DNA of 10,777 bases. It comes from Pseudomonadota bacterium. GTDB lineage: Bacteria; Pseudomonadota; Alphaproteobacteria; Sphingomonadales; SMXR01. The notes beneath the pieces were generated by a model. It did no database searches and was not told the origin of the DNA. It saw only the letters and a program-made list of their open reading frames with translations. A program made the position numbers and the translations under genes. The DNA is taken from positions 1-10,777 of the forward strand of contig JACZYI010000049.1 of the NCBI GenBank assembly GCA_022571175.1, given 5' to 3'. The first letter of the stretch is position 1. Every line of letters begins with the position of its first letter. Positions 5,117 to 10,777 of the stretch are shown one piece after another.

Positions 5117-6532
5117 ATGGCTGATCCACAAGCAAAGACCCTTTTTGACAGGATTTGGGAAAATCATGTTGTCGGCCAGAGAGACGCAGTGACAAGCCTG
5201 ATTTATATCGATTTGCACTTAATACATGAGCTTTCCTCACCGCAAGCCTTTGAAAACCTGGTTCTGAACAACCGGAAGGTCCGGCGGCCGGACGCCACGC
5301 TTGCGGTCCCGGACCACAACGTTCCAACCACCGATCGGGATAAACCGGTTAAAGACCCTGAAAGCGCCCTGCAAATTCAGCTATTGGAAGAAAATACCAA
5401 GGCACATGGAATCGAGTTTTTTTCAATGCACGATATCCGCCAGGGGATCGTTCACATCATCAGCCCTGAACAGGGACTGACCCAGCCCGGCATGAGCATT
5501 GTTTGCGGTGACAGCCATACCTCGACCCACGGCGCGCTTGGGGCCTGGGCGTTCGGCATCGGCACCAGTGAGGTCGAGCATGTTCTGGCCACCCAGACCC
5601 TGGTTCTTAGAAAACCGGCCAATATGCGGATCACCGTTAAGGGCGAACTTTTGAACGGCATTACCTCCAAGGATCTGGCCCTTCATATCATCGGTGTTAT
5701 CGGTGCCAAGGGAGCCACCGGTCATGTTATCGAATATGCCGGCCCGGTTATTGAAGCCCTGTCGGTCGAGGCGCGCATGACTCTTTGCAACATGACGATC
5801 GAGGCCGGGGGCCGCTCTGGACTGGTCGCCCCGGATGACAAGACAATCCGCTATCTGAAAGGAAGGCCCAGAGCCCCGAAAGATGGTGACTGGGACAAAG
5901 CGGTGGCTTTTTGGGCAACCCTTAAAACCGATGCCGGAGCAAGATTTGACAAGGAAGTCGTCGTCGATGCTAAAAAGATTGAGCCGCAGGTCACCTGGGG
6001 CACCAGTCCCGAGGACGTGATTTCCATTTCGGGGCGTGTCCCCGATCCCACCCACTTTGAAAACCCCGAACGCCGGGAAGCGGCAAAAAAAGCGCTTCAA
6101 TATATGGGCCTGAAACCTGGAACCCTGATGCGCGATATTTTGGTCGACCGGGTATTTATCGGGTCGTGCACCAACAGCCGGATTGAAGACCTGAGAAGCG
6201 CTGCCAAGATGATTAAAGGAAGGCGCGTCGCAGACAATATTATTGAGGCCCTAGTGGTTCCGGGCTCCGGCCTGGTTAAGGCCCAGGCGGAAAAAGAGGG
6301 CCTAGACAAAATATTCAAGGAGGCAGGTTTCGAGTGGCGCGAGCCGGGATGCTCCATGTGCCTTGGCTTAAACCCGGACAAGGTTGGCCCAGGAGAGCGC
6401 TGTGCTTCCACCTCGAACCGGAATTTTCCCGGTCGCCAGGGGCCGGGCGCACGTACGCATTTACTTAGCCCGGCCATGGCGGCAGTAGCGGCGATTGCCG
6501 GCAAACTGGCCGATGTCAGGGAGTATGAGTGA
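5117..6532 (+). CDS. leuC: 3-isopropylmalate dehydratase large subunit
   Basis: 471 residues, the normal LeuC length. With LeuD it isomerises 2-isopropylmalate to 3-isopropylmalate in leucine biosynthesis, using a [4Fe-4S] cluster in the cytoplasm. The N-terminus reads LFDRIWENHVV and LIYIDLHLIHELSSPQAFE. Further motifs are VPDHNVPT (64-71), CGDSHTSTHGALGAWAFGIG (130-149) and the cluster cysteines C351 (GSCTNSR), C412 and C415 (PGCSMCLG). The end has NFPGRQGPGARTHLLSPAMA. NFPGRQGPGAR differs slightly from the common NFEGRQGxGxRT. ATG 5117 is the natural start. The TGA shares its A with the ATG of leuD. Related aconitase-family proteins are excluded by length and the LeuC-specific motifs. Confidence 0.97.
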   Translation: MADPQAKTLFDRIWENHVVGQRDAVTSLIYIDLHLIHELSSPQAFENLVLNNRKVRRPDATLAVPDHNVPTTDRDKPVKDPESALQIQLLEENTKAHGIEFFSMHDIRQGIVHIISPEQGLTQPGMSIVCGDSHTSTHGALGAWAFGIGTSEVEHVLATQTLVLRKPANMRITVKGELLNGITSKDLALHIIGVIGAKGATGHVIEYAGPVIEALSVEARMTLCNMTIEAGGRSGLVAPDDKTIRYLKGRPRAPKDGDWDKAVAFWATLKTDAGARFDKEVVVDAKKIEPQVTWGTSPEDVISISGRVPDPTHFENPERREAAKKALQYMGLKPGTLMRDILVDRVFIGSCTNSRIEDLRSAAKMIKGRRVADNIIEALVVPGSGLVKAQAEKEGLDKIFKEAGFEWREPGCSMCLGLNPDKVGPGERCASTSNRNFPGRQGPGARTHLLSPAMAAVAAIAGKLADVREYE

Positions 6533-7140
6533 TGAGAAAATTTGAAACCCTGACATCCTGGGCGGCAACGCTGCCGCAGCCAAATATTGACACTGCCCAG
6601 CTCATTCCCGCCCGGCATTTGAAAACCGTTAAACGTGACGGCTTGGGCCGGTTCGCATTTGAGGCCGCCCGCTATGATAAAAAGGGCGAATCGAACCCTG
6701 ATTTTATTTTCAATCAGTCCCCTTTTGATAAAGCCGAGATTTTGATTGCCGGCGCCAATTTCGGTTGCGGGTCATCACGTGAGCATGCGGTCTGGGCGCT
6801 GGCCGATTTGGGCATTCGCGCCATCATTTCAGAACAATTTGCAGACATTTTTGCTTCAAACGCCCCCAAGAACGGGATGCTGCTGATTACCCTCGGCAGG
6901 GATGAAATTGCAGAATTAATGCAACGCGCTAAATCAAAGCGGGTGAGGATCAACCTCCCGAGCCAAATTGTTGAAATTGAAGACATGCAGGTAAAGATTC
7001 CTTTTGAAATGGATCCGTTCGATAAAAAATGCCTGCTGGAGGGCCTTGACCAGATTGCCCTTACCCTTAGGCAGAATGCTGAAATTTCAACTTACGAGGC
7101 GCGGTGGGAGAAAAAAACACCGTGGCTGTTTCATGACTGA
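6532..7140 (+). CDS. leuD: 3-isopropylmalate dehydratase small subunit
   Basis: 202 residues, normal for LeuD, the swivelling small subunit that completes the active site of LeuC. It has NIDTAQLIPARHLKTV (18-33, normally N-[IV]-D-T-D-x-I-[IP]), where Ala22 replaces the usual acidic residue. It also has the signature ANFGCGSSREHAVWAL (75-90) and SEQFADIFASNAPKNGML (100-117). ATG 6532 is preferred over the in-frame GTG at 6529: it overlaps the leuC stop as TGATG and has AGGGAG eight bases upstream. Its own stop overlaps the next gene by eight bases, so all three genes are probably translated as a coupled unit. Confidence 0.96.
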   Translation: MRKFETLTSWAATLPQPNIDTAQLIPARHLKTVKRDGLGRFAFEAARYDKKGESNPDFIFNQSPFDKAEILIAGANFGCGSSREHAVWALADLGIRAIISEQFADIFASNAPKNGMLLITLGRDEIAELMQRAKSKRVRINLPSQIVEIEDMQVKIPFEMDPFDKKCLLEGLDQIALTLRQNAEISTYEARWEKKTPWLFHD

Positions 7141-7864
7141 GGGGAAACCTCTTTTAATTTCCGGGCAAAGTTGCCGGATGGCGGAGCGTATTTCACTTGC
7201 GCTGGCGATCAAGGGACTGTCGTTCAGGACAGCTGAAGCTTCAGCCCTAAAAGAGGAATATTCCGCCCTCTCCAGATTTATTGAACAGGGTTTTCCCCTA
7301 CTCCTTACCGGCAAAAACGGTGCGGCCGGCTGGGTGACGGCGCTCGACCTGCTTGAGAAGACCAAGCCAGAGCCGAGCCTTTTTCCAAACAGCAATCGCG
7401 GTATGCCAATTGCCTTATCCTTTTGGAGCGAGCATGCGGCGAGTGGCCCGCACCATGCGGGCCTTGGAAACCCCCATGCAGATCTGGTCGCCCGCCAGTT
7501 AACCGACGGACGGGCCTTTCTTCAGGGTGATGCCCCAGGGCTGGCGGATATTGAGAGCTATATTGCCGTCCGGCATACATCCAAAGATAATCACCCGCCC
7601 CTAGTCTCTAGCTGGATGAAAAAAATGACGGGACTGAAGAAAAGTGTAGCAAGTGAGCCTGTTGAGGTGAGACAAGTCGGATATTATCTTCAAAACCTGG
7701 AACCCGTGTCACGACCTGGAAAAGAAGTAATTGGCCCACTGGCAGATGCCCTCCCTGCGGGGCTTAAGCTTTATTCACAGGAAAACAGCGCCCTTAATAT
7801 TGCCTTTCCCTTTGACGGAAAATCAAAAAGTCTGGCTATCAGCGCCGTGGACCTGGATCGCTAA
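7133..7864 (+). CDS. Glutathione-S-transferase-like protein in the leu operon
   Basis: 243 residues. ATG 7133 overlaps the leuD stop (ATGACTGA); the nearest AGGAG-like sequence is 22 bases away, so re-initiation after leuD is likely. The N-terminal part resembles a thioredoxin-fold GST domain: RMAERISLALAIKGLSFRTAE (15-35) like the GST 'RVRLALAEKGL' helix, and a degenerate middle up to LFP (83-85). The helical C-terminal part has RQLTDGRAFLQGDAPGLADI (121-140), close to the GST 'L.dG..fl.Gd.PtlADi' pattern. Residues 170-243 are an extra segment I cannot assign. The usual N-capping Ser-Arg and 'ES.AI' glutathione-binding positions are not clear, so catalysis is doubtful. The link to leucine biosynthesis is positional only. 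Confidence 0.7.
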   Translation: MTEGKPLLISGQSCRMAERISLALAIKGLSFRTAEASALKEEYSALSRFIEQGFPLLLTGKNGAAGWVTALDLLEKTKPEPSLFPNSNRGMPIALSFWSEHAASGPHHAGLGNPHADLVARQLTDGRAFLQGDAPGLADIESYIAVRHTSKDNHPPLVSSWMKKMTGLKKSVASEPVEVRQVGYYLQNLEPVSRPGKEVIGPLADALPAGLKLYSQENSALNIAFPFDGKSKSLAISAVDLDR

Positions 7865-7866
7865 AA

Positions 7867-7895
7867 AAAGTGCCGGAGAAAAACCCCGGCACTTT
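7867..7895. terminator. Bidirectional rho-independent terminator
   Basis: AAAGTGCCGG (7867-7876) pairs perfectly with CCGGCACTTT (7886-7895) around a nine-base loop. The A run before the stem (from 7863) is a T tract for minus-strand transcription of the receptor gene, and TTTAATCTTT follows on the plus strand. It sits three bases after the GST-like stop, between the convergent leu operon and receptor gene. Confidence 0.85.
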
Positions 7896-7922
7896 AATCT
7901 TTCCAAAGATACAAAAATCCTT

Positions 7923-10559
7923 TTAGAATCTCCCTTTTATTTCAACCCCAATGGTCCTAAGAGAACCCGGATGAATAAAGGAACCACCAAACTCAATGGC
8001 AGGAATAACCTCTTCCAGGTAACTTTTATTGGTCAGGTTTTTGGCGAAACCCACGATTGACCAGCTTTCGGTTTCAATGCCTATCCTCAAGTCCAACGTC
8101 ACAAAGGCATCGCGTTTTGTCTTTGCAAAATTGCCAATTCCCAATGAGGCGTCACAGCCCGGGAAGTTGCTCAGTTGCGGACAGAAAAACAGCGCCGCCA
8201 GTGGTCCGAAAATAGTCTGCCGCTCCTGGTTCTGTACCGCATGGAACCAGGTATCGCCAACCCATCTAGCATCGGCCCGCGCAAAGAAGGACATGTCGCC
8301 CTGGACTGGATAATTGAACTCGGCTGAAACGTTGATTGTATAATCGGCCGTGTAGGGCGATTTGTTGCCGATCGTATCCGGGCGCGAATCGAACTTTGTG
8401 ATCTTGCTGTCGATCACGTTGAAACCGGCACCGACAAAGAAATACTCGTGCAACTGCGCCTGCGCAGCAAACTCGAAACCCTTGATCTTGACGTTGTCGA
8501 TATTGTTTACCACCCGCAGCAGGCCAAATGGCCCGACGAAGAACTCGAAGAACTGCATGTCGTCAACGGAAGTGTGGTAAAAAGCACCTTGTATAGTCAG
8601 CTTGCCGTCCATGAACCGGCCTTTAAAGCCCACCTCAAAGGCGCTCGAGGTTTCCTTGTTGAAGTTATCGCTGATTATGACAGGGGCAAAACTGGTGTCC
8701 ACCAAAGCAATAAAATCATTGATGAAGATGTCTATGGTTGCCTGGCTGCCCACATTGTTGAAACCGCCAGACTTAAAGCCGACACCCCAACTTGCAAAAA
8801 AGGTTAGCTCCGGCGTTGCATCCCAACTCAAGCTGAACTTGGGTTCAACTTGGGAGAAAGTCCTGCTTTGCGGCGGGACTCCGCCCGGGTTAAACAGAAG
8901 AGCCGGGTTTAAGGGCGAACCTCCGGGCACGAAATCGCCGTCGAAGTCAATAAACTGGGTAACGACGTTGATCGGCACAAGGTTGGTAACCTTGCGGCGC
9001 TCATTGTCGTAGCGCAGCGCCACGGTCAATTCGACATCATCCGTAACGTCGTAGGAAGCGTTAGCGAAAAAGGCAAAGACCGTGCTGTCGAATTTGTCGA
9101 ACACCAAGGCTTCAGTGAAATTAGGCGAACTGCCTGAAAACTGAAGCAAACCGCGGATGGGATCGTTGCCATCGTCGGTGTTAAGAGATACACCGACGGT
9201 CCGGTTGAGATCCAGGAAATAGGCGCCAACTTCCCAGCGAAGCCGCTGGTTTGACGGCGAGGCCAACCGCACCTCAAAACTTATATCGCTCTGGTTGCGG
9301 ACCTGCTCCTGGATGCCGTCACAGGTGGTCGGCGAGTAAGGGCCGAAGAAGGATCCCGTGAACGGGTCCAAGAGGACCGGTACGGGAGACGAGCCTAAGA
9401 ATTGCGGTGGCGGCAACTGAAAGCCAGCATTGAACAGGGCCAATGTTGTGCTCTCGCAGGCGTCGAATGCTGCTTGGCCATTTGCATCGGTGACACCAGC
9501 GTCGAAGGCGAAAAAGCCGAAGGAAGCTGATGTGCCGTCGGCGATTAAATTGTTTTTGATATCGTTGTAGAGGAACCACGCAGTCAGGGTTGCCCAATCC
9601 ATATCGCGTTCAAGCTTGACTGATATTTCAAAGGTCTCTTGGTTGTTGTCCGATCGAATATTATTTTGGAATACAAACTGGTGCGCATTGACGTCCTCGA
9701 AAGCGGCTGGGCTGCCAAGCACATTGGCAAAATTTTCCAGCGCGAAGGCGGCATTAAATGTAATCGCCGAAGCGTCCACTTCGCCATAGCGCACCTTGAT
9801 ATCCACCGACGTTTGGGAATTGGGCTGCCAAAGCAGACGGCCCGATATATTGAAGTTTTCAAATCTGTCGGCTGGCTCGTTGCGGAATGTGTTCGTGTAA
9901 AACCCATCGGTTTTGCGATAGTCGAAATGGACTTGGAAATAAAGCTGATCCTCGGTCAGCGGACCACTAAGGGTTGCCGAGCCATAGAAGCTGTCGTGAT
10001 TGGCGTAGCTTGCTGTTCCACTTGCGCGAAATTCGTTATCGGGTGCCCGGGTGGTCACAATGATCGCACCTGCCGCTGCATTTCGACCGTAAAGAGCCCC
10101 TTGAGGCCCTTTCAGGATTTCGATCTGCTGCAGATCAACAAACTCGCGGTTAAAGGCAGCCGGGTTGGTCAACAGAATGCCGTCAACAATAAAGGCAAAG
10201 CTGTTCTCGGCATCGCGGGCGCCATTGATACCCCGAATGTTGACCTGGGTATCGCCAACTTCCGCGGCATTCACAATTGTGACCCCGGGTGTCAACCTAA
10301 TAAAATCTTCGGCGCGTTTAACCCCAGCTGATTCTAATGTGCTTTCAGTCAAAACGGTCACACTGGCGGGAATTTCCTCCATGGTTTCCAGCCTGCGGCG
10401 GCCAAAAACATAAACTTGCTCTTCCTCACCGACTACGGTCTGGTTTGAAATGTCATCGTCATCATCATCCTGGGCAAAACCGGCCAACGGCACTGCGAGC
10501 ATTAGGGCCGCAGCGCTTGCTGATGTAAAAAATGATTTTCTAAAGAACCTGTTTTTCAC
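7923..10559 (-). CDS. TonB-dependent outer-membrane receptor
   Basis: 878 residues from GTG 10559. An energised outer-membrane importer; the ligand is unknown. The signal peptide is 1-29 (KNRFFRKSFF, then a hydrophobic run ending AGFA before QD). A six-aspartate run (31-36) follows the likely cleavage site. The plug domain is about 57-173: RRRLETMEEIPASVTVLTES, RGINGARD, IEILKGPQGALYGRNAAAGA (146-165). The rest is a beta-barrel rich in aromatic strands, ending GVEIKGRF with the terminal Phe needed for barrel assembly. Cysteine pairs in presumed outer loops (DACES with TTCDG; FFCPQ with PGCDA) may be disulfides. The frame is open to an ATG at 10679, but that 40-residue extension would precede the signal peptide, and the GTG has an AAAGGGGGGGG sequence five bases ahead. 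It is convergent with the leu operon and monocistronic here. Confidence 0.93.
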   Translation of the reverse strand: MKNRFFRKSFFTSASAAALMLAVPLAGFAQDDDDDDISNQTVVGEEEQVYVFGRRRLETMEEIPASVTVLTESTLESAGVKRAEDFIRLTPGVTIVNAAEVGDTQVNIRGINGARDAENSFAFIVDGILLTNPAAFNREFVDLQQIEILKGPQGALYGRNAAAGAIIVTTRAPDNEFRASGTASYANHDSFYGSATLSGPLTEDQLYFQVHFDYRKTDGFYTNTFRNEPADRFENFNISGRLLWQPNSQTSVDIKVRYGEVDASAITFNAAFALENFANVLGSPAAFEDVNAHQFVFQNNIRSDNNQETFEISVKLERDMDWATLTAWFLYNDIKNNLIADGTSASFGFFAFDAGVTDANGQAAFDACESTTLALFNAGFQLPPPQFLGSSPVPVLLDPFTGSFFGPYSPTTCDGIQEQVRNQSDISFEVRLASPSNQRLRWEVGAYFLDLNRTVGVSLNTDDGNDPIRGLLQFSGSSPNFTEALVFDKFDSTVFAFFANASYDVTDDVELTVALRYDNERRKVTNLVPINVVTQFIDFDGDFVPGGSPLNPALLFNPGGVPPQSRTFSQVEPKFSLSWDATPELTFFASWGVGFKSGGFNNVGSQATIDIFINDFIALVDTSFAPVIISDNFNKETSSAFEVGFKGRFMDGKLTIQGAFYHTSVDDMQFFEFFVGPFGLLRVVNNIDNVKIKGFEFAAQAQLHEYFFVGAGFNVIDSKITKFDSRPDTIGNKSPYTADYTINVSAEFNYPVQGDMSFFARADARWVGDTWFHAVQNQERQTIFGPLAALFFCPQLSNFPGCDASLGIGNFAKTKRDAFVTLDLRIGIETESWSIVGFAKNLTNKSYLEEVIPAIEFGGSFIHPGSLRTIGVEIKGRF

Positions 10560-10561
10560 AA

Positions 10562-10575
10562 GTGCCCCCCCCTTT
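10562..10575 (-). promoter_or_regulatory. Ribosome binding site with an eight-G tract
   Basis: On the minus strand AAAGGGGGGGG ends five bases before the GTG start of the receptor. The eight-G run (10565-10572 as C on the plus strand) makes up most of the Shine-Dalgarno. Its presence decides for GTG 10559 as the start. Confidence 0.6.
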
Positions 10576-10664
10576 GTATGCGCGCGCTGGGCGCCCCTCT
10601 GTCCCCTTGGGCCATGGCTTGGGTGTTGGCCTTGGTCCCATGGCAACATTTGATACTTGCAACT

Positions 10665-10751
10665 TTGTATGCATGACATTCATTACAACACTGAGTCGCG
10701 AAGGCAGTATGCCTTATCACTGGATTATTGTATACAAAATATTAATTACAA
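10665..10751. promoter_or_regulatory. Two 24-bp operator-like repeats upstream of the receptor
   Basis: Positions 10665-10688 and 10728-10751 share 19 of 24 bases, start to start 63 bases apart (about six turns). Each has the arms TTGTAT and ATTACAA, which are roughly inverted; the second contains the perfect palindrome TTGTATACAA (10728-10737). A further half-like word TTGTATGC lies at 10574-10581. The layout suits a dimeric repressor or activator of the receptor gene, or of a divergent gene beyond the window. No gene is supported in 10560-10777. Confidence 0.5.
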
Positions 10752-10777
10752 AGGCAGCAAAAATGTCATATTGTATT

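Noticed and set aside
5423..6100. 225-codon open frame on the minus strand
   Set aside because: It lies wholly inside leuC, which has full family motifs; the frame is a shadow.
9639..10331. 230-codon open frame on the plus strand
   Set aside because: It is antisense to the plug and barrel of the TonB receptor and shows no recognisable protein pattern.

Overview
The window looks like chromosomal DNA of a Gram-negative bacterium, probably a pseudomonadote. Supporting this are a large TonB-dependent outer-membrane receptor, a two-subunit isopropylmalate dehydratase (LeuC/LeuD) and a group I tRNA intron very like those known from proteobacterial tRNA genes. No ribosomal or other phylogenetic marker is present, so the assignment is an inference.

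Left part (1-2400). The first 205 bases are the C-terminal end of thymidylate kinase (tmk). Its stop overlaps a GTG-started holB-like gene (DNA polymerase III delta'), which loses its similarity after 37 codons, inside the Walker A motif. From about base 313 the sequence instead belongs to a minus-strand secreted subtilisin-family (S8) protease, whose frame runs on antisense through the holB remnant. Next is the most distinctive region. A promoter-like site leads into the 5' half of a tRNA-Lys(UUU) gene that stops in the anticodon loop. About 200 AT-rich bases with spaced direct repeats follow, and then a complete tRNA-Lys(UUU) gene interrupted in its anticodon by a 213-nt group I intron of the Azoarcus/IC3 type. 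The intron has recognisable P1, P2, P3, P4, P6, P7, P8 and P9 elements and GAAA tetraloops in P2 and P9.

Middle part (2400-5116). About 430 bases without a gene include a hairpin-forming intergenic repeat. A dihydrofolate-reductase-like (RibD C-terminal domain) gene follows; its family similarity ends abruptly near residue 145. A minus-strand cysteine synthase (cysK) comes next. It is divergent from the leu operon across a 545-base intergenic region full of inverted and direct repeats, including an 18-bp perfect palindrome.

Right part (5117-10777). leuC, leuD and a third gene for a glutathione-S-transferase-like protein overlap end to end and appear to form one translationally coupled operon for leucine biosynthesis; leuB is not beside them. 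A bidirectional hairpin terminator separates this operon from a convergent TonB-dependent receptor gene. That gene begins at a GTG behind an eight-G ribosome-binding tract, and upstream of it lies a pair of 24-bp operator-like repeats spaced 63 bp apart.

The best candidates for something little described are the intron-bearing tRNA-Lys with its adjacent half-copy, and the two repeat clusters that look like operators.
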